NCBI GenBank assembly: GCA_026261815.1
Contig: JAMPIT010000355.1
Location: forward strand, 1-64,000
Length of the DNA stretch: 64,000 nt
Direction of reading: 5' to 3'
Origin: Monarcha castaneiventris obscurior
Lineage: Eukaryota; Chordata; Aves; Passeriformes; Monarchidae
Part shown: in pieces, positions 32,502-43,189 of the stretch
Numbering within the stretch: position 1 is the first letter of the stretch
Layout: every line of letters starts with the position of its first letter
Program-made: the position numbers and the translations under genes
Notes under the pieces: generated by a model
The model's input: the letters and a program-made list of their open reading frames with translations, nothing else
Told to the model about the DNA's origin: nothing
Database searches by the model: none

Positions 32502-32785
32502 ATGGAAACAGAATTCTCTCGTCTCCTGCGGGAAGCTTTTTTCCCAGTTTTGAGAGCCCTTGTTCGTGAGAATTTTTGTTATACCCGGGAAGGTTTAAAA
32601 CATTTTATTCAATGGTTACTCAAGCAATGGCTAATCGAATATTTAAAACGCTTTGTAAGATGGTTGTTTATGTCTGGAAGAGGGTATCTGCTTTATAAGT
32701 TAGCAAAAGCCATTGATAATTTTGTAAAACGGTTCAAAAATGTTAATCCCAGTTTAAAAAACCCTTTGCCACTTTCCTCCCCCAG
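32502..32785 (+). pseudogene. gag matrix-like N-terminal part of the outer ERV
   Basis: From METEFSRLLREAFF the frame encodes a basic, helical, matrix-like segment rich in K/R and aromatic residues, and is open into the nested LTR. The open frame technically begins at 32214 inside the primer site, which cannot be the real start. The reading resumes in phase at 36643 after the nested provirus and one target duplication are skipped. Confidence 0.6.
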
Positions 32786-33137
32786 TGTCGCCCTGGTTTT
32801 CACAGTGTTCCATGTTTTTACTTTTGTAGTAGAAGTTCTCGGGCACTTTCTATAAACATAGCTCTTGTTTCTCTAACCGGCTAAGAATGTTTACTAAACT
32901 TTTACATTGTTGACCATTCCTTTCTCCAAGGCGGAGAAAGGTGATAGACTGTATTCCTATCCTGTAAAATGCTAGAGGTGTTAACCTCATCCACCAATGT
33001 ATGATTGTCTTAGAAGAGGTATAAAAGTGGATAATAAAGGCAGGCAGCCCCCTTTTTGCCCTTTTGGCTCTACCGGGTGGCTGACCTGCTCCTAGCCTGC
33101 TGTTTCAGTCCGCGTGTTCGTGTCTGAAACTGCGACA
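32786..33137 (+). repeat. 5' LTR of the nested provirus
   Basis: It runs TGTCGCCCTGG to CTGCGACA. TATAAAAG at 33020-33027 and AATAAA at 33033-33038 are promoter and polyadenylation candidates; their closeness suggests a short R region. Confidence 0.9.
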
Positions 33138-33139
33138 TC

Positions 33140-33157
33140 TGGTGGCCCGTACGGGGA
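33140..33157 (+). promoter_or_regulatory. Primer-binding site, tRNA-Ile
   Basis: TGGTGGCCCGTACGGGGA is the exact complement of the 3' end of vertebrate tRNA-Ile(AAU) plus CCA, two bases after the LTR. The same 18-mer is at 49428-49445. Confidence 0.75.
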
Positions 33158-33202
33158 ACTGCAGGTATAGGAAAAAATAGCAAGTAAAATTTTATAGAAA
33201 AT

Positions 33203-33829
33203 ATGGGCGTCTCTAGGGAGAGATCCTTTTATGACTCTAAGGCGTTAGTGGTTCTCGATAGGTGTTTAGAAGGTGAGAACATGGCTATTCGCAAGGTAGA
33301 CTTACAAAATTTATATTTTTGGGCCAAAGATAATGGATTTTTCCCAGAAGACTGTTATATTCTTGATAAATCCAAATGGCTGTCAGTTGGGAGAGCCTTG
33401 TTTTCCGTTTTCGCAGAGGCTGATGACAGAGATGTGGTTAAGTTATTACTGTCCTGGAGACGGGTGAATGCTGCGGTTCAAGCCCAGAAGAGTTCTTCAG
33501 GCGGTATTACCCCTGTCAGGACGCTCGAACACTTCCCAGATTTTTCTGAGCCACCCGAGTTAGAGCGGGACAGAGAACAGGGCACGCAGACAGCGTCTGA
33601 GCCCGCCTGCCCACCCTGGCGCAGCTCCGGGCCGGGGGTGCAGTGCGTTTCGGCCGCCCGGCGCCGCTCGGGGGTGATGGCGTGGTCGGTCTCCCCGCCC
33701 CGGCGCCGTTCTGGAAAGGCGCTGGGGGCTTCGCCCCACCCCGCGCGGCGGGAGAGGCAGGGCAGCGAGACGCGCCCCCCTCTCCACGCCTTCCCTGCGC
33801 TGAGTGGCTCTGGGGGAGGCACGGCCTGA
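33203..33829 (+). pseudogene. gag N-terminal (matrix) frame of the nested provirus
   Basis: A 208-codon frame starts MGVSRERS, which has the Gly-2 and Ser-x pattern of N-myristoylated retroviral matrix proteins. Residues 1-95 are matrix-like. From about 33590 the sequence becomes very CpG-rich and encodes low-complexity Pro/Arg/Ser sequence to a stop at 33827-33829. No capsid (no major homology region) is found after it. Confidence 0.65.
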
Positions 33830-34065
33830 GCCTGCTGGGGACGCGGGCTCCGATGCCGGGTGCCGGCCCGGGGGCTTTGAAGCTGTGAGGGCGGACGGCG
33901 GGCGGGCCGGCGAGTCCGGCTCCGGGCAGCGGGGGGGCTGCCGCCCTTCCCCCCGGGCCCGCGCGGTCTGCGCTCGGTCTCTGCGCTGGCGGCGGGACCC
34001 TGCTGAGCGCAGTTTCGTCCCCTCCCCGGTCTGAGCGGCTCGCGGGGGCGCGCCTGGAGCCCGCG
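33830..34065. other. CpG-dense block inside gag
   Basis: It is the central part of a CpG-rich stretch (about 33590-34240) that has no counterpart in the retained part of the copy at 58.6 kb. No frame is recognisable. Confidence 0.4.
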
Positions 34066-34640
34066 GTGGCTTTGGTTGCGCAACAGGGCAGCGCCACGGA
34101 GCCGCGGGAGCGGCAGCTCCGGGCGGCTCGGCCCCTCCCCGCGCAGGGGAGGGGGAAGCGCCGCCGGGCCCCGGTCCGTGCTGCGGCTGCGGCCGCAGGG
34201 GCCGGGGCCGCGGGGATTTCGGACTCTGATTTCTCCGATAACGCCAGCTCAGTCTCACCGGTATCGTCCGTGAGACGTTCGAAACGTGCAAAAACCGCTA
34301 AGGCTGCTGATCCTGATAGCAAGCCTGCTTCTAGCAGCCTTTGCAATATTCCCCAGTGTAAAGCGACGGTTCGCCCTCGTGACAAGGCGAGGTTCTGGGG
34401 TGATGTGAAAGCAAAACCTGAGGCACTGCCTAGTCATTCTTCTGTGTTGCAGAGCAGGCAGTGGGAGCAGGCTAGCAGGAAACCAGGAAGACAGGTGCGG
34501 AAAGGCACAGCTGTCTTGTGTTTCTGCTTTCGGTGTGGGTTACCAAATCATATTGCCAGGCACTGCAAAGCTGCAGTTTCTGTTACTGGTCGGCCTTGTC
34601 TGCACAGCAGAGACGGTCGTCTTAGACTCTTGCAGAGTGC
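34066..34640 (+). pseudogene. gag C-terminal part with zinc knuckle
   Basis: An open frame (34066-35238 overall) encodes a basic linker and one CCHC knuckle, CFRCGLPNHIARHC (about 34527-34568), with C-x2-C-x4-H-x4-C spacing. This is the RNA-packaging nucleocapsid. The related copy at 58810-58865 has CSRCGGPNHVAKHC. Confidence 0.75.
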
Positions 34641-35245
34641 ACAAGGTCCCCCTGGATGCTTTTGGTCCCTTGGGCGGTGGCCTGAATGTTTTCCTCCTGG
34701 GCAGGTCTGGTGCCACCGTTCAGGATATCATAGTGCATCAGTGACTCGATGCAGATTACAAGGGACGAATTTATGCCATGGTTTTCACACCCACCCCCCC
34801 ACCCCCTGGTTACAATTCCTGAAAAGACTCGCATTGCTCAACTTGTCCCTTTTAAGTCCTCTGCTCTCAGGACAGAATCGAAGTCACGAGGTGATGGCTG
34901 CTTTTGGTTCCACTGGACCCCCTCAGGTTCATTGGACTGCTGTCATGACCAGAACACGTCCTGTGATGCCGTGCACCCTGTCCATCACTGATGCTACGCT
35001 GCCAGATATCTCTCCGTGGGCTTCTCGACAGTGCTGCGGGACGAAGCGCTGCTACGTGAGCCAGAAGCCTGTGATGATCACGAACTCAGAGGGACAGCTG
35101 GCCGTGATTAGGCCTCATGTTACTGAGACTGTTACAAACCTCTGGGGGAGGGATGTTCTGGCTGCATGGGGGTGTACATTGGGACGGAATTTTACTAGAG
35201 GCCACTGCGGTGAAAGGTGCAGTGTCTTACGCCTCTGATATTGTT
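34641..35245 (+). pseudogene. dUTPase and protease remnant of the nested provirus
   Basis: Pieces in two frames match the dUTPase of the copy at 59069 (PLDAFGPLGGG, DADY-GRIYAMV). The dUTPase is broken by TGA at 34742-34744. The protease flap-and-end region (VSQKPVMITNSEGQ) is present, but about 70 bp holding the DSGAD active site are deleted at about 35030. Placement of dUTPase upstream of protease is typical of beta-like retroviruses. Confidence 0.7.
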
Positions 35246-36232
35246 TTCACAGTGCCAGCAATTAACAATGCTGGACCGGCACAGAGATATCAATGGAGGA
35301 CGCTTCCCCAAGGGATGCGGAATTCACCGGCCATATGCCAAATGTATGTGGCAACAACCTCCTTGGAAGTATTTGGGGGTCAAAATTTTGGAACGTACAG
35401 TTCAACATCAAGAGGTGCAATTTGTGCAATCAGTGAAGACGCTGAATGATGCCCAGAAATTGGTGGGTGTCATTGCTTGGTTACGTCCGTATTTGGGACT
35501 GACCACGGCACAATTGTCTCCTTTATTTGATTTCTTGAAGGGAGACCCTGATCTGAAGTCACCTCGCACTTTGACCCCAGAGGCACGTCAGGTGCTGGAG
35601 GAGGTGCAGCGAGCTGTTTCTGCAGGTTTATCGCATTGATCCCTCCGTTGATGTCACTGTTTTCATTACCACACCAGATTTGCATCCCACAGGTATCATT
35701 GGCCAATGGAGTGACAAATGGTCCGATCCTTTGCACGTCCTGGAATGGGTCTTCTTGCCCCATCAGTCGCAGAAGACGGCAACTGCATTGTTTGAGCTGA
35801 TCGCTCGCTTGATAGTCAAATGCCGGCAACGGTGTTTGCAATTGATGGGTGCAGACCCCGCACAGATTGTACTGCTGGTACAGCGGGAGGACTTTGACTG
35901 GAGCTTTGCGAACAGCGTTTCGCTGCAAAGTGCTCTAGAGAATTTTTCAGGGCAGATTATACATCATCTGCCTAGCCACAAGTTGCTGCAAGTGGTGAAA
36001 CTCACAGAGATTTCTCTGAGACCCAAACACAGTCAGGAGCCTGTGCACGGACCCACTGTCTTTACTGACGGTTCAGGCAGAACTGGGAAGGCCATTGTCA
36101 CTTGGAGGCATGGATCTGAGTGGCAGGTACCAGAATGAAAGTGATCAAGTGGATGGAACATCGAGTGATAGCTCAGATGCAGACGATGTGAGTGTTCACT
36201 CCGATGGTCCTTCCACAAGCAGAAATTGAACA
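35245..36232 (+). pseudogene. Truncated pol (RT pieces, RNase H start) of the nested provirus
   Basis: A reverse transcriptase fragment reaches [16 protein letters not shown] (near 35299-35346), then about 150 bp including YMDD are missing relative to the copy at 59740. The connection region follows in another frame (35350-35639), then the RNase H start with FTDGSGRTG (near 36062). The next sequence jumps to the extreme end of pol (36138-36228), so most of RNase H and all integrase are deleted. Confidence 0.8.
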
Positions 36233-36284
36233 TGGTTCATTTTTCTTTTTTTCTTTTTCTTTTTTAAAGGTAAAAAGGGTGAGA

Positions 36285-36636
36285 TGTCGCCCTGGTTTTC
36301 ACAGTGTTCCATGTTTTTACTTTTGTAGTAGAAGTTCTCGGGCACTTTCTATAAACATAGCTCTTGTTTTTCTAACCGGCTAAGAATGTTTACTAAACTT
36401 TTACATTGTTGACCATTCCTTTCTCCAAGGCGGAGAAAGGTGATAGACTGTATTCCTATCCTGTAAAATGCTAGAGGTGTTAACCTCATCCACCAATGTA
36501 TGATTGTCTTAGAAGAGGTATAAAAGTGGATAATAAAGGCAGGCAGCCCCCTTTTTGCCCTTTTGGCTCTACCGGGTGGCTGACCTGCTCCTAACCTGCT
36601 GTTTCAGTCCGCGTGTTCGTGTCCGAAACTGCGACA
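36285..36636 (+). repeat. 3' LTR of the nested provirus
   Basis: It follows a purine tract (AAAGGTAAAAAGGGTGAGA) and is 352 bp, differing from the 5' LTR at about three positions. Confidence 0.9.
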
Positions 36637-36642
36637 CCCCTG

Positions 36643-37653
36643 TATTCCTATTCCCTCTGCCCTAATTCAAAGGAAACCGGGAGATGGAGTCTGCCGAAGT
36701 GCACAGGGCTGCTACCGTCTCCCTGCCCCCTTCCGGTCTCCTTTGTCCCGTGCCAGGGGTGGTAAAGGCCAAGCCGTCCCCGGTCCTACCCAAAACCTCT
36801 TTCCTGAACCTAATTCCCCGTTTTTTCCCAGTTTAAATTTGCTCCAAGACGACGGCAGCGTGGCCGCTCTTACAAAGCCAACTGCAGCTCTCACTTTCGA
36901 TTCTGCCACTTCTCCCTTCCCCCCTCAGCAGGACAAAAGCCATGTGCTGGCCCTGACGGGCTTTGTGCCTGCACCCAGCCCCGGCTCCAATCCCTGCCCC
37001 CCACCTCTCCTGCCCGATCGCCTTACAGCGCCCTGCCCCCTCTCTGCATCTGTCCCCTGCCCCCCACCTTCCCCTCCAGTGTCGGCTCCTGCTTGCGTGA
37101 TCGCATCGGGTCCCTCTCCCTCCATCGAGAGCCCCGGCAACTTCGCGTTTCTCCCTCGTCGCCCTCACTGCGGGGCCATGCCCGGCCTCTGCCTGCTCCG
37201 CCGCGGCTTCGTAAATGCCCTGAGGCTGTCGAGTCTCAGCTGCTGCTGCCCTGCTCCTCCAGCTGCGAAAACCCTGCCCAAGTGCTGCCTTTCACCCCAG
37301 CCCCGGCCCTGCCCACATCCCCTGTTCCTGTGCTGCAAGAACAGCAGAAAAAGAGGGGGGGTTGCAGGAGCCAGGCTGTAGGACTCAGACTGTTCCCAGA
37401 AAGCTGTGAAAGCATTGTAGGGGAAGCAGTAGACCTCAGCAGCTGGCAGGCATGGCCGGAAGATGCAAAACAGCAGCCAAAGGAGCAAAACAGTGACTTT
37501 TCAGATTCTGTTACTGAGTGTGAAGACCAAAGGACTGGAATGAGAAAACCAAAAGCCACAGATGACACCTGGAAGCTGCCAGAGAAGAACTGCACCAGCC
37601 CAGCAAACATCGTTGCTGCAGACATAACACCAACCAAGAAGAGCAAGGTGTAG
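36643..37653 (+). pseudogene. gag continuation (Pro-rich) of the outer ERV
   Basis: The frame that entered the nested LTR at 32785 continues in phase from 36643 and stays open to 37381. It encodes a Pro/Ser-rich linker. An overlapping frame (37093-37653) encodes a charged C-terminal piece. No capsid motif, zinc knuckle or pol is seen; the element passes from here to a short 3' region. Confidence 0.55.
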
Positions 37654-38397
37654 TCAAAAGATGAAACATCTGTCACCTGGAAGCAAAGACGACGCAAGCC
37701 AGCATCGATGACCACCTTAGAAACAGACACACGCAGTCCCGAGAACCAGAACTGCAAACAAGACTGTGAACGGATAAGCTGGACACCTGTGGTGTCTCCC
37801 CATATCCTACCCCATTCTGTTACTTCCCAAACAGTTAATATTCCCTACCACCACCCTCAGCTAGGCTTCTCCCTAGCCTCGGGTTCCCATATCCCTGTAA
37901 CCCTTATGCCATTCCCCTTTCCCCAAACCTTTAGGAGAGGGGAGAAGGGAAAGGCCCCCCTCCATTTTAAATTTGCACAATTTTAACTCTGTTTGAATCC
38001 CAACAGAAGCAACTGCCAGAGCCTGTGCCTGCACTCACCATCATGATGTCTAGTACCCAATACCTATCACCCTGCTGTCCTCTGAATGCTCCTGGTACCA
38101 CCTGCAGTGAATGCTTGAACTCTGCCACAGCTCAGAAAAAACTGTGCTGCTTCAACCTTACCTCTGCCTGTGAGAGCATCCATTCCAGCATCCAGAAAGA
38201 AAATCATCTGAAAGATTTGAGGACTTGTTGGGACACTGGGGGGGGGATGTTTCTGATTATGTATATTTGGGTTGTTGGGACATTGAGCTTTGGGTGCTTC
38301 TGATAATTGTTGTTGTTCTGTATATGTTAAGTTTTTGGGATGCTGGGTTTTGGGATCCCTGGGGGAGGCCTCTTAGTCTAATACAGAAAGGAGGAGT
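37654..38397 (+). other. 3' internal region of the outer ERV with a possible env tail
   Basis: A frame near 38225-38345 encodes a hydrophobic segment (LWVLLIIVVVLYMLSFW) preceded by a Trp/Cys-rich stretch, compatible with an env membrane anchor. A purine tract (AGAAAGGAGGAG) precedes the 3' LTR at 38398. The rest is unassigned. Confidence 0.4.
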
Positions 38398-38712
38398 TGT
38401 GGTGGCTGGTGAACATATAGTGTGTTGGAGTAACCGGAGGGTCTCCTCCCCGAGCTGCACTGCTCTTTGGGATGGCCTGTCCCGGTTTGAATTCCCTGGC
38501 TGTCTGTCAGCCTGGTCACTCCCCCAGAGCTCTCCCATTGGTCCCTGCTCCCTGATCCCACCTTTCCCCTGGCCTGAGCCAGCCATGCTGTTCATATTTG
38601 CCTCTGCACCCTTCGACTGGAAGCGTGCAATAAAATGCTCTTGCCGGAATTGCAAGCAAATACCCTTCCTGCCTCTTTGCCACTGACTGAATACTGATTT
38701 AAGTCGGTATTA
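38398..38712 (+). repeat. 3' LTR of the outer nested ERV
   Basis: It matches 31898-32212 with scattered substitutions (for example 38425-38450), clearly more than between the LTRs of the inner provirus, in line with the outer element being older. Confidence 0.75.
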
Positions 38713-38715
38713 CTG

Positions 38716-41700
38716 TCCCTCACTGGGACCCATTAAAACTTCCAGAAACTTTGCAGTTCCATTCTGACTTGAATTCTTGAGAGGTTTCTGCAAGTCCCTG
38801 TCAGGGACTGATGTTCAGGGCCTCAGCAGCAAGGCCCGAGAGGGTCAGGAAAGTCCTTGTGCTGCATCTGTGCTGCTGAGCTGGGCCGGGCTCCTGGCAC
38901 AGAGGCAGCTCCTGGCACAGAGGCAGCTCCTGGCAAGCGGCAGCGCTGCAGAGAGACAGCTCTGGCCAGGAGCAGCTCCTGCGCACAGCCCAGCAGGGCT
39001 GGGGCACTGCCTGCAGCCAGCCCGGGCACAGCACAGAGGCACCCAGGCCTTCAGCTCAGCCTGGGCTGGCAAGGGGCTGACAAGTGACTGTGGGAGAATC
39101 ACTGCCAGCCCCTGGCACAGGAAGCCTCTGGCTGCAGGACAAGGCAGCTGCAGCTCCTGCAGGGATCTCCTGAAGCTGCAACGTCCCAATGTCTACGGAT
39201 TCTGTAAGTTCAACTCAGAGCATCTCAAGTGTAGGGGAGGTGAAATGCTCATGAGGCTTTGACGTGCTGAGGGTTTCTGATCACTCATAGAATATTTCCA
39301 ACACAAGGATTTTTATAGAAATTTCCTGAGACTTTGTTTTCAGTTTCCTGCTATTGGAGAATGGTGGGGAGGGAGGATAAATATCAAAGGTATTACGGAT
39401 TTTGTCAAGTCCCTGGGACATGTGAACTGTTACTTTTAGTGATGAGCAGGTGCACAGGAGATCCTCCTGTGCTTTCAGCCACTCCTGTGCCCATGGACAG
39501 CACCAGCATCACCTTGGCTGCACCCATCAGGCTCAGTCTGAGCTGTCCTTTCTCCAAGCTGCAAACAGAACCTGCCCCCAGCCAGTGCCCTGCACACAGG
39601 GAGGTTTCTGTAGGGCCAAGGAGAGTGCTCAGAGATTTGGGGTCTGTGAGTGCTGGCAGGGATAGATCAGGCACAGGGAAACAGCTCCAGCGGGAAAATC
39701 TGCAGGAAGCAGAGATGGGGTCAGGGAAGAAGAGGAAACAAACCCAGGCATGTGGCAGGGAGAGTTTAGAGATCTCCAGAGGATCCCCTCCAGTGCAGCC
39801 CCTCCCTCTGAACAAGCGCCTTCCCTGCTGTCCCCCCGAGCCAAGCCTCTGCCCTCCGGGCCGGGGCTCCAAGGCGTGAAGCCCCTCCTGGGCAGGCAGA
39901 GCTGCAGCAGAGCCGTGGGGCAGCTCTGCAGCCCCGGGCCCAGTTCCCTCTGCAGAGCACAGGGCTGGGAGCAGCTGCCCGGCACTGGGGGGCTCTGGCA
40001 GGGGGCACGGCTGGCTCAGGGTGACACTGTCCCCAGTGCCCGGCTGTGGGCAGTGCTGGCAGTGCAGCCAGGGCAGGAGCTCCATCTCCCTTCATCCAGT
40101 GCCATCCCTGGGACTCTTGGCTCTCTCCCTGAGGTTTCCTTCCAAGCTGCGAGCTTCCTCCAGGAACCAAATCTGTCCTGTAGCATCTTTGTGTTATCTG
40201 AAAGCTCCACGGAGAAAAGCAGAGATGCTACAAGTGTGAAAATGCTGTTGGGGTGGTGAAATGAGCCAGGTGTGTCCTCGGCTACAAATAGGGTGCTGGG
40301 ACCTTGAGAGAGGGACAGATATTTGGGGCTCTGTGGTGGATCCATCTGCTCCCAGCAGCACCTGGTGATCTTTAAGGGAAACATGGGAGGGTGAACATTC
40401 TGCATTTGAGAAAAGAGAAAGCCCAGAGAAGCTGTGAACAGGTCAGAATGGCAGAGCCTCTCCCCTGAGTCTCCACTCATCATCTGGCCTCAGGGACCTC
40501 ATTCTGCTCTCCCTGAGGGCAGCAGAAATGCTGAGGGTTTCTGATATCCAAGAATAACAGAAGAGATGGGGGGAGGTTGAAAACCAAAGTCGCAGAACTC
40601 TTATAAAAGAAAGGGTGTCTGTGTGTTCCAGGGGAGGGTGGATGGGAAATGGCTTTGATTGTGGTTACAGACACCTCCTCTAAGTCTTCACTCTTTCATC
40701 CATGGCAGAACCCAATGCCCAGAGACAGCAAATGTCCAACAGCAGCTCCATCAGCCACTTCCTCCTGATGGCATTGGCAGACAGGCGGCAGCTGCAGCTC
40801 CTGCACTTCTGCCTCTTGCTGGGCATCTCCCTGGCTGCCCTCCTGGGCAACGGCCTCATCATCAGCGCCGTAGCCTGCAGCCAGCACCTGCACACCCCCA
40901 TGTTCTTCTTCCTGCTCAACCTGGCCCTCACTGACCTGGGCTGCATCTGCACCACTGTGCCCAAAGCCATGCACAATTCCCTCTGGGGCACCAGGCACAT
41001 CTCCTACTCAGCATGTTCTGCTCAGCTCTTTTTCTTTATGTTCTTTATCTCCGCAGAATTCTAGCTCCTCACCGTCATGTGCTACGACCGCTACGTGTCC
41101 ATCTGCAAACCCCTGCACTACGGGACCCTCCTGGGCAGCAGAGCTTGTGCCCACATGGCAGCAGCTGCCTGGGCCAGTGCCTTTCTCAATGCTCTCCTAC
41201 ATACAATCAGTACATTTTCCCTGCCCCTGTGCCAGGGCAATGCCCTGGACCAGTTCTTCTGTGAAATCCCACACATCCTCAAGCTCTCCTGCTCACACTC
41301 CAACCTCAGGGAACTTGGGCTCCTTGTGTTTTCCATCTGTTTATCATTTGGTTGTTTTGTGTTCATTGTTTTCTCCTATGTGCAGATCTTCAGGGTTGTG
41401 CTGAGGATTCCCTCTGAGCAGGGACGGCACAAAGCCTTTTCCATCTGCCTCCCTCACCTGGCCGTGCTCTCCCTGTTTGTCAGCACTGGAGCGTTTGTCT
41501 ACCTGAAGTCCCCCTCCATCTCGTCCCTATCCCTGGATCTGGCAGTGTCAATTCTGTACTCGGTGGTGCCTCCAGCCCTGAACCCCCTCATCTACAGCCT
41601 GAGGAACCAGGAGCTCAAGGATGCCCTGAGGAAAATGATCACTGGATGCTTTTCAGAAGCAATAAAGTGCCAGTTTTGTTGCCCAGAGCCTGCAGTGTAA

Positions 41701-42210
41701 CTCATTGCAGGCCCAGCCTGTCTTCCCAAGTTTTTCATAGTGGTTGTGAGTGTGCAGGGTTTCCTTTTTCATTTTGTGATAATGTTGTGCACAATAAAAC
41801 TTTATTTATCCCATCATCATCCCATTACTGGGATCATCCGTCCTATTTATAATTCACTGCTTACACCTCAGATTTTACCCAGAGACAATGTAAATGAGGA
41901 ATCACCTCCTCTGGGCAGTTTAGCAAAATAAAGGATCCTGAAGAAAGGTGTTTGTCAAAAATCCTTCCTTTCAAAGCTCATCTGAATCTGGCAGGGCAGT
42001 GCCTGTGTGCAGAGGGGGAGAGAAACTGAGTCCCAGCACAGCAGTAGTGCCAGGGAGCAGCAGCACTCCGTGCTTTCAGAGCTGCTCTCTTTATCCTTCC
42101 ACACTGCCCTTCTGTCCCTGTGTGAGTCCTCAGCTCTGGCTGCTGCGGTGCTGTCCTGCTCTCTGGCTGTCCTGTGACCATGGGGGGTTTGACAGTTTTG
42201 TATTATTTAA
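38716..42210 (+). repeat. Right arm of outer inverted repeat (olfactory receptor arm)
   Basis: Reverse complement of 13790-17345. It includes a small local duplication at 38896-38935 (CTCCTGGCACAGAGGCAG twice) absent from the left arm. Confidence 0.85.
40702..41700 (+). pseudogene. OR14J1-like: Olfactory receptor, family 14-like, nonsense codon
   Basis: A 332-codon reading from the ATG at 40702 to TAA at 41698-41700 is in one frame throughout, but TAG at 41062-41064 stops it in TM3, just before MCYDRYVSICKPLHY. Motifs PMFFFLLNLALTDL, SEQGRHKAFSICLPHL and PALNPLIYSLRNQE are intact beyond the stop. The left-arm copy has sense at this position (Ser) but is frameshifted elsewhere, so the two copies were lost independently. 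AATAAA candidates are at about 41660, 41792 and 41926. It would be a G-protein-coupled odorant receptor if the stop were absent. Confidence 0.85.
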
Positions 42211-42646
42211 AAGTAGACAACAGTGGCTGGGATTGCTAGGCTGATCAGTGAAATTTTTCGGAGTTTTATGGCCCTGGGATGTGAGTCACAGGTGGATCAC
42301 AGCAAGTCCTGGAGCTGAGAATCTGAACATGAATAACAGAATGGACAAAGCTGCAGCTTAAATGTGACTCAAAAATAAATACCCAGAGTGGGCAGCCCAG
42401 AGATCGTGGTCTGTGACCTGGAACAACCACATTACAACAGGGACTGCAGAGCCACCAAAACCCCACCCAAACCCAGCTCAGAGGGGCGATGGGGACCCCG
42501 TGGCAAACCCTGGGTACCAAAGCAGTGAAGCTGTGGAGAGCGAGAGGCTCAGTCGCTGATATTTCTGTGGGACGGGGCTGTCGTGGGAGGGGTGGGGTCT
42601 TTAGACCACAAGGGAATCCTTGCCCAGGGATTTTTTTGTTCAGGTC
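42211..42646. other. Unassigned sequence
   Basis: No gene or repeat family is recognised between the outer arm and the LTR fragment. Confidence 0.4.
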
Positions 42647-43110
42647 TGTAGTGGGTTGATGCTGGTTGGACTCCAGGCAGTCACCAAAGCTGCTCTCTCA
42701 CTCCTGTCCACCGCTGGACAGGAGAGAGAAAATACAACAAAGGGTTCATGGGTTGAGATAAGGACCAGGAGAGATCCCTCATCCAACACTGTCCTGGGCA
42801 GAACAGGCTCAACTTACACATACAAAGTGAATTTATTAATAACAAAATCAGAGCAGGATAATGAGAAGTGAAATAAGAGCTTTGAAAACACCTTCCCGCA
42901 CCCCCTCTGTCCTTCCCACCAATGGTGCAGGAGGCAGGGAATGGGGATTATGGTCAGTTCATCTCCTGTGGCTTCTCCTGCTGCTCAGGGAGAGGAGTTG
43001 TTCCCCTGTGAGACCGTGGGGTCCCTTCCCACAGGAGACAATTCTCCGTGAACGTCTCTGACGTGGCTCCAATCTGACAAGCAGCAGTCCTCCCAGCAGC
43101 ATGTCCATCT
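42647..43110 (+). repeat. LTR fragment, avian ERVL-type (TGTAGTGGGTTGATGCTGG)
   Basis: The start TGTAGTGGGTTGATGCTGGT, the GGACAGGAGAGAGAAAATA block and the TCAGAGCAGGATAATGAGAA block resemble an LTR common in bird genomes. The 3' end is not clear. It has no internal region here. Confidence 0.55.
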
Positions 43111-43189
43111 TCAGAGCCATCGGGGATTGGCTCTGTCGGACATGGTGGAAGCTTCCAGCAGCTTCTTACAGGACCCACCTCTGTGGCCC

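Larger units (their letters stand above)
32780..36642 (+). mobile_element. Nested class II provirus (internally deleted), TSD CCCC(A/T)G
   Basis: LTRs at 32786-33137 and 36285-36636 are both 352 bp with about three differences. CCCCAG (32780-32785) and CCCCTG (36637-36642) are the probable 6-bp duplication, one base changed. The internal region keeps the primer site, gag matrix, zinc knuckle, dUTPase, and parts of protease, reverse transcriptase and RNase H; capsid, the protease active site, most of the polymerase and integrase are deleted. It is the same family as 58612-62835. Confidence 0.9.
31898..38712 (+). mobile_element. ERV with LTRs 31898-32212 and 38398-38712, host of a nested provirus
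   Basis: The two LTRs (about 315 bp, TGTGGTGGCYSGTGAA... to GTATTA) bracket a leader, a gag frame and a short tail with a hydrophobic stretch before the 3' LTR. Pol is absent. A complete younger provirus (32786-36636) splits gag. The 5' flank matches MHC-tail intron sequence and the 3' flank matches the outer arm edge; in the left half of the palindrome these two flanks are about 5 kb apart, and no target duplication is visible. The element may therefore be a product of recombination between two proviruses. Confidence 0.75.
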
